Origin: Flavobacteriaceae bacterium
GTDB lineage: Bacteria > Bacteroidota > Bacteroidia > Flavobacteriales > Flavobacteriaceae
Assembly: GCA_002721175.1 (NCBI GenBank)
Contig: PBJR01000019.1
Coordinates: 15,067-70,071, forward strand
DNA length: 55,005 nucleotides
Direction of reading: 5' to 3'
Made by a program: the position numbers and the translations under genes. The notes beneath the pieces were generated by a model. It was not told the DNA's origin. It did no database searches and worked only from the letters and a program-made list of their open reading frames with translations. Positions 28,969 through 36,901 of this stretch are shown piece by piece (the first letter of the stretch is position 1; each line of letters opens with the position of its first letter).

Positions 28969-31900
28969 ATGAAATGTATATTTAATAAGGTTAATATTTT
29001 AAAAAATATACTACCTGTTTTTTTTGTGGTTTGTTTATGCGATTTTGTTTTCGCCCAGCCGGTTAATATTGATAATTATTCTGCCAACACATTTGGCCAG
29101 GTTCAATTATCAATTCAAGGTCAAGCTGATAAATACTATATTTTGCATGCACAACACAGTCCAACGTTCAATTGGGCTACCTCTTTGACCATTGGCGTTG
29201 ATGGAACCATGATAATTTCAGAACCAGCTGCTGCTTACCCTTTGGAACAATATACCATTACGGCACATGATATAGCCACCCCTGATGACTATGACGGTGA
29301 TGGAATAGATGACCTTACTGAGTTTTATAATATGCCTACAGACTCACCTTTTAACTTTGCACCGCCAATCAATTTAGTTGATGGCACAACATCTATCCCA
29401 AACGCAGAAACATTTAATCAATTAGCAACTGTTAACAATGTCGGTTGGGCACCATTTCTAGACGACCAACTTTATGTAAAGTTTGGAATATTAAATAGAG
29501 ATACAGATGAACCACAAGTCTACTTCATTAACAGTAACACCTATGTAATTCACGCAAGTTTTTGGAACGGAATTGGTGCCTCTGTGAGTGGAGATGACGG
29601 CTCTGGAGAAATCGTTTTTAATCCAAATGACATATTGCCCTCTGGTGTAATAGGTAGTTATTCTTTCAATTTTTCTTTTGGAAATGCATACAACTTTGAA
29701 GAAACGCAAAGAACATATGAATTGCTCGTTGCCAGTATGCCATTTTTACAAAATAATATGAATCATTTTATTGGACAAGCTGATGAAAATGATCATATTA
29801 ATAATTACGCTGATCAATTTACAGACTCCAGATTTGATGTCGTGTTAGAGACGGATGTTTTCGCTGAAGTTAACTATATTCCTTTTCATGAAGCAGAGGG
29901 TTATGGATTCTTCAAACACATGCAAGATTTGAACGAAACACCAGGCAGTCGAGATATTGTTTTATATGATGCCTTACCTAACTCACTTCCCCGTGTAGGT
30001 GGGATCATTACTTCTGTGATACAAACCCCTTTATCACATGTAAATTTGAGAGCGATCCAAGACAATGTACCAAATGCATACATAGCTGATCCACTCTCTA
30101 ACAGCGAAATATCTAGTTTACTTAATGGATACATTTATTACAGGGTTGAAAGTGACCAATATGAAATAAGAGAGGCAACACTATCCGAAGTTAACGATTG
30201 GTATGAAGATTTAAGGCCAACAGAGCCTCAAACTCCAATACGGGATCTAAGTATAACAGATATAAAACCACTTGACGATATCACTTTTGAAATGTCAAGT
30301 TCTTTTGGTGCAAAGTGCGCTAATGTCGCAACTATGAGAACATTTGAACTTCCTGAAGGAACAATTCCAAATGGTTTTGGAATACCCTTCTACTTCTACG
30401 ACCAGTTCATGTTATACAACAATTTTTACGAAGAAGTACAAACCATTATTGATAATCCTGCCTTTCAGAATGATATTATTTTTAGAAATCAACGCCTTGA
30501 TGATTTTAGAAGAGCTATTAGAGACGCTCCCATGCCGCAATGGATGTTAGAGGATTTACAAACTATGCAAGACGCATTTCCCATTGACACTCCAATTAGA
30601 GTTAGATCTAGTACAAATAACGAGGACTTACCAGGATTTAGTGGTGCTGGACTATACACTTCAAAGACGCAATACCCAGATGAAGGACACATTTCAAAAT
30701 CTGTAAAGCAAGTTTATGCAAGCATGTGGAACTTTAGAGCCTACGAAGAGAGAGATTTTTATAGAATTGACCATTTCATGGCAGCCATGGGTTTGCTTTG
30801 CCATCCAAACTTCCAAGGAGAACAATCTAACGGAGTTGGTATTAGCATAGATCCAATTTACGAAACTGAAGACACTTTTTACCTAAACACACAAATTGGA
30901 GAGTCGCTCATAACAAATCCTGATCCAAACTCAGTGCCTGAAGAGATTTTATTATACAGAGATCCTACTCAAGGAGGGGGCTATTTAGTTTTAAGATTAT
31001 CAAATTTAGTAAACCCTGGCGAGCTTGTCATGGATCAAATTTATCTTGACCAAATGAGAGATTATCTGACAGTGATTCATGACGAATTTTCAATATTATA
31101 TGATGTGGTTGGTGCAGAAGGATTTGGTATGGATATTGAATATAAAGTAACTGCCCAAGAGCAATTAGCCATCAAACAAGCTAGACCCTGGGTTTCATTT
31201 TGGGCGGAAATTAATGGAGATTTTGATCTTGGGGTTGAGGCACTAATTAGTCCGCAATCCTCATCCAGCTTGACAGACAATGAAATCGTAACAGTTAAGA
31301 TTGCAAATCATGGTTTAAACAGTATGTCTGATTTTAACATTGAGTTAATAGTTAATAACCAATCAATTGAAATCATCACTATAAATGAAACTCTGGAGCC
31401 ATTTAGTGAATCAAACTACCAATTTTCCATTCCACAAAATTTTTCAAATATCGAAGATTATAACATCGCTGTTAATGTTAGTCATCCACTCGATGAATAT
31501 GAAAACAATGATTCTTTGAGTGTAGTAATAAGTAATGTACCAGAATTTGATGGATTAATTTCAATCGAAAATTTAACGGTAATATGCGACGGAATGATAG
31601 AAATCGATGTTAAAATTAGCAATAGTGGTGGAACGACCATAAATGAATTAGGAATTGAAACAATAGTGAATGGATCTTCAATCAGTACAACGGATTACAA
31701 TATTGATATTCCATTTGGAGAAGAAAATATAATTGAACTAATTGTTGATAACAACCTTCAGGAATTTAATGAAATATCTTTAAATCTAGTAACTATAAAT
31801 AATCAAACCAATGGAAACTCTATCTTTGATTCCGTTGACACAACTACATCGCTAGATTCAACATATGATATCATTACTCTGATTATTAATGCCGACAATT

Positions 31901-33681
31901 ACCCACAGGAAACTTCGTGGAAATTGTATGACAATAGCACCAACGAAATTGTAGCCACAGGTGCTCTAAGTTCAGGAACTGAAGTTTACACAGAAAATAT
32001 TTGTGTAAATTATAATTCATGCTACACTCTTGATGTTTTCGACTCGTATGGAGATGGAATATGCTGTGGATATGGGGAAGGAAACTTTTTAGTTCAAGAC
32101 TCTAGTGGAAATATAATTTTGACAAACGATGGTGAGTTTGATAACTTTACTCAAGAAGTTTTCTGCCTAGATAATGCAGGATGTGAAATAACAGCAGATT
32201 TTAATGTTACTAATGCAACTTCCACCAACTCGAATGATGGTGCAATCTCAATTATTGTTCAAACAGGCTTAAGCCCATTTCAATTTAGCATTGATGGGGG
32301 TATGACATTTTATGATACCAATTCATTTACTGATTTATCCCCTGGTATGTACGAAATCGTTATCCAAGGTGCTCTTGGAATCTGTTCATATAGCGAATCA
32401 ATTTCAGTTGAAGCATGTGAATTGATTTCTGTTGATATTGTTTCTTCAGGCGTACCCTCGGTTGTCTCAAATGATGGTACTATATCAATCTCTCCAAGTT
32501 CGGGAATCGCTCCCTATCAATATAGTATAGATGGAGGCCAAAATTTTTCAGAAAATAACTTTTTTGAAAATCTTCCAAGTGGGCTATACAATGTAGTTGT
32601 GAAGGATGCTTTAGAAGTTTGCCTTTATGAAGAGAGTATTCGTGTTGAAATCGAATCAATAATAATTAACGAGTTTAATTATCGATCAAGTGAAGAATTC
32701 GATCCAGAAGATTGGATTGAATTATATAATCCAAAATCATCGTCTGTAGATCTCTCAAATTGGCAAATTAGGGACGAAAACCCAAACCACATTTTTATTA
32801 TACCTGAAGGAACAGTAATTGATGGCAACGGATTTTTAATAATTGTTAAAGATGAAAATAAGTTCTTGACCGCATTTCCAGAAATAACATTTATTGGAGA
32901 ACTTGGATTTGGTTTAGGTAGATCAGACGCAATAAGGTTATTCAATTCAGCCAATAAACTTATGGATGAGGTCTATTATGATGTGGAAAACCCTACTCCA
33001 AACTGCTCGCATACATTAAACATGTTTGATTCTTATGGTGATGGTTGGCAAGGGAATGCAGTCGATATTATTGCCAACGGACAAACTATTTACAATCAAG
33101 CAACTTTTGAAGATGGATTTTCAGCCAGCATAGAATTTGAAATTACACATGGAGAAATAATAGAGCTTAGCTGGACTGACGGATCTTGGTCTTCAGAAGT
33201 TTCATGGGAAATTGTCGATACTACAGGAGCAGTTCTTATCTCAGGTGAGTATGGTGACACCTTGGTTGGACTAAATATTCAGGCTAATTGTCTGGTGGAA
33301 GACTCGGAATGGCCCACTTGTGCAGATGGAACCGGAAATACTTTAGAACTAATTACACCTGATTTAGACAACTATTTATCTGAATCATGGAGTTGTTTGA
33401 ATGAAAATGGAAGTCCGAACGAAGTAAACAGTGATGCATTGTCAACTTTGAATAATACTACAGACTCATTAGTAATATATCCTAACCCTGTCATAAATAT
33501 ATTACACATAGTAAGCAATTATAATACTCAAAGTATTAAAATTCGCAATCTGCTTGGACAGCTGATCCTAGTTTCAGAAAATAAAAACTTCATTGACTTA
33601 AGCTCCCTTGAAACAGGCATATACTTAATTGAAATCGAGAATACAAATTCACTAGTTACTAAACGTATTATTAAGAAATAA
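28969..33681 (+). CDS. Large secreted protein with glucan-water-dikinase-like module and T9SS sorting domain
   Basis: A 1570-residue protein with a signal peptide (about 1-29, ending VFAQP). A Ca-binding-type DYDGDGIDDLTEFY lies near 106. A phosphohistidine-swivel motif TPLSHVNLRA follows, with His357. Next is a dikinase ATP-binding module at about 430-745: FGAKCANVATMR, then IRVRSSTNNEDLPGFSGAGL (543-562), then DIEYK and QARP (737-740). CARDB-like domains (about 755-960), two SprB-type repeats (about 1090-1215), a lamin-tail domain (about 1225-1340) and two CFDSYGDG-type segments complete the exposed part. A type A T9SS domain (VIYPNPVINI, about 1500) ends the protein. Swivel before ATP domain is the order of glucan/phosphoglucan water dikinases. 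Activity outside the cell is unproven. Confidence 0.82.
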   Translation: MKCIFNKVNILKNILPVFFVVCLCDFVFAQPVNIDNYSANTFGQVQLSIQGQADKYYILHAQHSPTFNWATSLTIGVDGTMIISEPAAAYPLEQYTITAHDIATPDDYDGDGIDDLTEFYNMPTDSPFNFAPPINLVDGTTSIPNAETFNQLATVNNVGWAPFLDDQLYVKFGILNRDTDEPQVYFINSNTYVIHASFWNGIGASVSGDDGSGEIVFNPNDILPSGVIGSYSFNFSFGNAYNFEETQRTYELLVASMPFLQNNMNHFIGQADENDHINNYADQFTDSRFDVVLETDVFAEVNYIPFHEAEGYGFFKHMQDLNETPGSRDIVLYDALPNSLPRVGGIITSVIQTPLSHVNLRAIQDNVPNAYIADPLSNSEISSLLNGYIYYRVESDQYEIREATLSEVNDWYEDLRPTEPQTPIRDLSITDIKPLDDITFEMSSSFGAKCANVATMRTFELPEGTIPNGFGIPFYFYDQFMLYNNFYEEVQTIIDNPAFQNDIIFRNQRLDDFRRAIRDAPMPQWMLEDLQTMQDAFPIDTPIRVRSSTNNEDLPGFSGAGLYTSKTQYPDEGHISKSVKQVYASMWNFRAYEERDFYRIDHFMAAMGLLCHPNFQGEQSNGVGISIDPIYETEDTFYLNTQIGESLITNPDPNSVPEEILLYRDPTQGGGYLVLRLSNLVNPGELVMDQIYLDQMRDYLTVIHDEFSILYDVVGAEGFGMDIEYKVTAQEQLAIKQARPWVSFWAEINGDFDLGVEALISPQSSSSLTDNEIVTVKIANHGLNSMSDFNIELIVNNQSIEIITINETLEPFSESNYQFSIPQNFSNIEDYNIAVNVSHPLDEYENNDSLSVVISNVPEFDGLISIENLTVICDGMIEIDVKISNSGGTTINELGIETIVNGSSISTTDYNIDIPFGEENIIELIVDNNLQEFNEISLNLVTINNQTNGNSIFDSVDTTTSLDSTYDIITLIINADNYPQETSWKLYDNSTNEIVATGALSSGTEVYTENICVNYNSCYTLDVFDSYGDGICCGYGEGNFLVQDSSGNIILTNDGEFDNFTQEVFCLDNAGCEITADFNVTNATSTNSNDGAISIIVQTGLSPFQFSIDGGMTFYDTNSFTDLSPGMYEIVIQGALGICSYSESISVEACELISVDIVSSGVPSVVSNDGTISISPSSGIAPYQYSIDGGQNFSENNFFENLPSGLYNVVVKDALEVCLYEESIRVEIESIIINEFNYRSSEEFDPEDWIELYNPKSSSVDLSNWQIRDENPNHIFIIPEGTVIDGNGFLIIVKDENKFLTAFPEITFIGELGFGLGRSDAIRLFNSANKLMDEVYYDVENPTPNCSHTLNMFDSYGDGWQGNAVDIIANGQTIYNQATFEDGFSASIEFEITHGEIIELSWTDGSWSSEVSWEIVDTTGAVLISGEYGDTLVGLNIQANCLVEDSEWPTCADGTGNTLELITPDLDNYLSESWSCLNENGSPNEVNSDALSTLNNTTDSLVIYPNPVINILHIVSNYNTQSIKIRNLLGQLILVSENKNFIDLSSLETGIYLIEIENTNSLVTKRIIKK

Positions 33682-33763
33682 TATTCATTATTTTTATTTA
33701 AAACCCTATCAATTATTTTTATAAATCTATCTTAAAACTTATAATTTAATTTTTTTTGTTTTA

Positions 33764-33771
33764 TAATTTTG
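33764..33771 (+). promoter_or_regulatory. -7 promoter box for the photolyase gene
   Basis: TAATTTTG fits TAnnTTTG and lies 20 nt before the proposed TTG start, which would leave a leader of only about 12 nt. The rest of 33682-33790 is plain AT-rich sequence with no other feature I can identify. Confidence 0.45.
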
Positions 33772-33790
33772 TTTAATACGAATACTTATT

Positions 33791-35254
33791 TTGAGAAAGA
33801 AAAAAATTAATATTGTTTGGTTAAAAAGAGATATAAGAACCAAAGATCACGCTCCACTTCAAGCTGCTGAGTCACATCAAATTCCGTACATAGTTATTTA
33901 TATTTATGATAAAGATCTTGCTGAGCATCCCTCTGTAAGCTTACGGCACCAACAATTCATTTATCATTCAATTAACGATTTTAATAAATCACTTTATTCA
34001 TTTAATAAAAAGGTTGAAATATTTTACGGAAGTTCAATAGAAATATTTACCTACCTAAAAGACAAATTTAAAGTTGAAAATGTTTTTAGCTATCAGCAAA
34101 ATGGTGTTATTAAGTCCTGGAATCGTGATAAAAATGTAACGGTTTTACTAAAAAAAAGTTGTATTAATTGGATTGAATTTCAACGAAATGGAGTGATTAG
34201 AGGAATAAAAAATAGAGACAATTGGGCAAAACTGTGGAAATCATATGTTTTGAAAAATAATATTGATAATAGTTTTAAAAAAGGAAATGAAATAAAATTT
34301 ACACACCCATTTAAAATTCCAAAAAAACTAAGAGACCTGTTTGAAAATTATCCCGCTGAGCTTCAACCTCCAGGTGAATCAAATGCGTGGAAATACCTAA
34401 GATCTTTTGTCTCCGGTAGAGGAGAAAATTATCAGAATTATATATCCAAGCCTAGAGAAAGTAGGCTAAGCTGTAGCCGAGTTTCACCATACCTAAGCTG
34501 GGGTAATTTAAGTACAAGGCAAGTTTTTCAATTTATCAATAAGCATGCGAAAACACAAACTAACAAAAGACCTTTATATGCCATGCTTTCCAGACTTCAT
34601 TGGCGCTGCCATTTTGTGCAAAAATTTGAAATGGAATGTACCTATGAAACCAAATGTTTAAACAAAGGGTATGAAATATTGAAACACTCACATAACTTAG
34701 ATCATATAAATAGCTGGAAAAATGGAAGAACAGGATACCCATTAATTGATGCCTGTATGAGATCACTACAAAAAACGGGATGGCTAAATTTTAGAATGCG
34801 AGCACTACTAGTGTCGTTTTTTTCTTTTAATTTGGATCAAGACTGGAGAAATGGAGTTTATCATCTAGGTAACCTTTTTCTTGATTACGAGCCTGGTATA
34901 CATTATCCTCAGTTCCAAATGCAGTCAGGAACCACTGGTATAAATACGATTAGATTATATAATCCTGTAAAAAACTCAAAAGAACACGACCCTAAAGGAG
35001 TATTTATTAAAAAGTGGGTTCCTGAATTAATCAACATCCCCTCTGAACATATTCACGAACCGTGGAAAATGAGCCAAATGGAACAAAGTTTTTATAATTT
35101 TTCTTTGGGAAAAGACTATCCATTCCCCATTGTAAATTTAGAGGAGAGTTCAAGGTTTGCAAGAAAAAAGATTTGGGGTCACAGAAAACACCCTCTTGTT
35201 CAAGAAGAAAGAAAGAGAATAATTAAAAAACACATAAAAAAAGGAAATACCTAA
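33791..35254 (+). CDS. Photolyase/cryptochrome family flavoprotein, atypical clade
   Basis: A 487-residue protein. The N-terminal Rossmann photolyase domain starts [17 protein letters not shown], and the C-terminal FAD-binding helical domain covers about 200-480 ([50 protein letters not shown]). These support a light-dependent DNA repair enzyme or a blue-light receptor. In classic CPD photolyases the segment after LFLDYEP reads SNNGGWQW, with an Asn near flavin N5; here it reads [13 protein letters not shown]. This marks a divergent subfamily whose reaction I cannot assign. No ATG is available near the family start, so TTG at 33791 is used, close behind a -7 box. Confidence 0.82.
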   Translation: MRKKKINIVWLKRDIRTKDHAPLQAAESHQIPYIVIYIYDKDLAEHPSVSLRHQQFIYHSINDFNKSLYSFNKKVEIFYGSSIEIFTYLKDKFKVENVFSYQQNGVIKSWNRDKNVTVLLKKSCINWIEFQRNGVIRGIKNRDNWAKLWKSYVLKNNIDNSFKKGNEIKFTHPFKIPKKLRDLFENYPAELQPPGESNAWKYLRSFVSGRGENYQNYISKPRESRLSCSRVSPYLSWGNLSTRQVFQFINKHAKTQTNKRPLYAMLSRLHWRCHFVQKFEMECTYETKCLNKGYEILKHSHNLDHINSWKNGRTGYPLIDACMRSLQKTGWLNFRMRALLVSFFSFNLDQDWRNGVYHLGNLFLDYEPGIHYPQFQMQSGTTGINTIRLYNPVKNSKEHDPKGVFIKKWVPELINIPSEHIHEPWKMSQMEQSFYNFSLGKDYPFPIVNLEESSRFARKKIWGHRKHPLVQEERKRIIKKHIKKGNT

Positions 35255-35286
35255 TAAAAAAGCCTTCCAATTTAATGGAAAGCTTA
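35254..35286 (-). terminator. Terminator of tRNA-Asp
   Basis: Read on the - strand, GCTTTCCA-N6-TGGAAGGC (one mismatch) is followed by TTTTTT, about 75 nt beyond the tRNA-Asp 3' end. On + the same stem has no T-run, so it serves the tRNA rather than the photolyase gene. Confidence 0.6.
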
Positions 35287-35307
35287 TCAGTGGTTTAAAC
35301 AAACCCA

Positions 35308-35328
35308 TGGTAATCATTAAGATTACCA
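35308..35328. repeat. Perfect 8-bp inverted repeat between photolyase and tRNA-Asp
   Basis: TGGTAATC-ATTAA-GATTACCA (35308-35328). It has no T-run on either strand, so it is not an obvious terminator. It could be an RNA-processing structure in the tRNA trailer or a protein-binding palindrome. Confidence 0.4.
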
Positions 35329-35358
35329 CAACACAACATTTTTTAATTTTAATTATTG

Positions 35359-35432
35359 CGGTCTGGACGGGACTCGAACCCGCGACCCCCTGCGTGACAG
35401 GCAGGTATTCTAACCAACTGAACTACCAAACC
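35359..35432 (-). tRNA. tRNA-Asp (GTC)
   Basis: A 74-nt cloverleaf on the - strand. The acceptor stem GGTTTGG/CCAGACC has one T-G pair, and discriminator G matches Asp identity. The D-arm is TAGTTCAGTTGGTTAGA, the anticodon GTC (complement of 35396-35398) sits in a CCTGC...GCAGG stem, and the T-arm is CGGGTTCGAGTCCCG. CCA is not encoded. A promoter at 35451-35481 and a terminator at 35254-35286 make it a stand-alone unit. Confidence 0.98.
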
Positions 35433-35450
35433 GTTGCTAAAAAGCGAAAA

Positions 35451-35481
35451 CAAATATACACTGCATTTTTAATTCGACAAA
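35451..35481 (-). promoter_or_regulatory. Promoter of tRNA-Asp
   Basis: On the - strand, TTTG (complement of 35478-35481) and TATATTTG (complement of 35451-35458) are 19 nt apart, an ideal Bacteroidota promoter. The transcription start should fall about a dozen bases before the tRNA 5' end. Confidence 0.68.
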
Positions 35482-35497
35482 TCTTTTTATTTCTTTT

Positions 35498-36436
35498 TTA
35501 AAAAAACTTCATACGCTTTTCAAAAAAAGTCTTCATGATAATATCGAAATTTTGATGTATATCAACATCTACATAATTTATTTTATATCGTGCACATTTC
35601 AAACGAAAAATATTAAAATAATCATTAATCATTTTATTGTATTTAAATTGATAACTTTTGGTAAAAACATCAACAAATTCCTTTGTTTCAACATCAACAA
35701 GCCTCTTTGGATCCTTACCAAAATTCAAATTATGTTCTGTTTTTTTATCATATACATGAAATAGTGTTAAATCATGTTTGTTGTGCTTCAAATGTCTTAA
35801 AGCATCAAAAAGTTCTTTGTTCTGAACATTGCACTGAAGTAAATCTGTAAATAAAAAAATCATTGTTCGGCGTTTAAATTTTTCAGCAATTTGATGTAAT
35901 ATTTCGTGAATTCGTGTTTTACTAGTTGTAGATTTGTTTTCTAATAATGACTCTAAATTATTTTTTAATAACTGGTAGTGACTCTTAGACCCCCTTTCAG
36001 GGGCATAAAAATTATATTTATCTGAAAATAAACTCAAACCAGTAGAGTCACGTTGCCTTTCCAAAATATTTAATAAAACTGCCGATGCAAGGGCTGAAAA
36101 TTGTATTTTGTTGAAATTTAAATCAGGTCTTAAGTCATATTCTGGGTAAAACATCGAAGAACTAATATCTAAAATTATGTGACAAAGCACATTTGTTTCT
36201 TCTTCAAAACATTTAGTGAATAATTTATTTGTTTTGGCATATAATTTCCAGTCAACGTGTCTTACACTATCTCCGTTTATGTAACTTTTGTGTTCTTTAA
36301 ACTCAGCTGAATAGCCATTGAAAGGACTTTTATGAGATCCTGAAATATAACCCTCAGCAATTGTCTTAGAAATTAAATCGAATCTTGAAAGGTTTGAATT
36401 ACTTTGAAATTTATTTTTAATCATTCTAAGTTTCAT
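35498..36436 (-). CDS. DUF58 domain protein (MoxR-associated type)
   Basis: A 312-residue protein. The DUF58 signature is KSYINGDSVRHVDWKLYAKT (about 55-75), followed by a von Willebrand A-like fold. Its metal site begins ILDISSSM (a DxSxS motif), with FLFTDLLQ as the second strand. It has no signal peptide or membrane helix. DUF58 proteins usually work with a MoxR AAA+ ATPase and Bat-type membrane proteins in envelope stress functions, but no moxR or bat gene is in the window. It follows trxA by 51 nt and probably shares its transcript. Confidence 0.85.
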   Translation of the reverse strand: MKLRMIKNKFQSNSNLSRFDLISKTIAEGYISGSHKSPFNGYSAEFKEHKSYINGDSVRHVDWKLYAKTNKLFTKCFEEETNVLCHIILDISSSMFYPEYDLRPDLNFNKIQFSALASAVLLNILERQRDSTGLSLFSDKYNFYAPERGSKSHYQLLKNNLESLLENKSTTSKTRIHEILHQIAEKFKRRTMIFLFTDLLQCNVQNKELFDALRHLKHNKHDLTLFHVYDKKTEHNLNFGKDPKRLVDVETKEFVDVFTKSYQFKYNKMINDYFNIFRLKCARYKINYVDVDIHQNFDIIMKTFFEKRMKFF

Positions 36437-36487
36437 ATAAAAAAACCTTCAGCAAGGATTAGATTTGTAATATGATAATAGATTCAA

Positions 36488-36805
36488 CTAAAGTAAACTA
36501 TCTATTGCTTCTGCGTATGTTTCTTTTGTAGCAACCCCAACTTGACGTTTAACAACCTCTCCATTTTTAAACACTAGTACGGTTGGAATATTTCTAACTC
36601 CGTATTTAGCAGCGTATTCTTGATTTTTATCGACATCAACTTTTCCAATTACAGCTTTGTCTGCGTATTCATTACTTAATTCATCAATTATTGGTCCAAC
36701 CATGCGACAAGGTCCACACCAAGCAGCCCAAAAATCAACCATTACTGGTTTATCACTTTTTAAAACTGTTTCTTCAAAATTAGAATCTGAAATTTCTATG
36801 GCCAT
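36488..36805 (-). CDS. trxA: Thioredoxin
   Basis: A 105-residue classical thioredoxin with active site WCGPC (29-33) in DFWAAWCGPC and the cis-Pro loop RNIPTVLVF (about 72-80). It is a cytoplasmic disulfide reductase supplied by thioredoxin reductase. The length and ends are normal for TrxA. It lies between dnaE and the DUF58 gene, an order I associate with Flavobacteriia, and has its own -7 box TAAATTTG 30 nt upstream. Confidence 0.97.
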   Translation of the reverse strand: MAIEISDSNFEETVLKSDKPVMVDFWAAWCGPCRMVGPIIDELSNEYADKAVIGKVDVDKNQEYAAKYGVRNIPTVLVFKNGEVVKRQVGVATKETYAEAIDSLL

Positions 36806-36834
36806 ATTTTATTTTTTTGTAGAGATATTTATAT

Positions 36835-36842
36835 CAAATTTA
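36835..36842 (-). promoter_or_regulatory. -7 promoter box for trxA
   Basis: TAAATTTG on the - strand (complement of CAAATTTA), a perfect TAnnTTTG match 30 nt before the trxA ATG. No clear -33 box. Confidence 0.5.
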
Positions 36843-36901
36843 AACTATTATAAATAAACATGAAATAGTTTTTATTAATTTATAATTAATATATTAAAAA
36901 A

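Noticed and set aside
32220-32640. Tandem repeat suspected in the large T9SS protein
   Set aside because: These are two diverged SprB-type protein repeats, not a DNA-level repeat or mobile element.
35307-35501. A 64-codon open frame on + reading VWTGLEPATPCVTGRYSNQ
   Set aside because: It is the antisense translation of tRNA-Asp plus its promoter, a well-known false protein.
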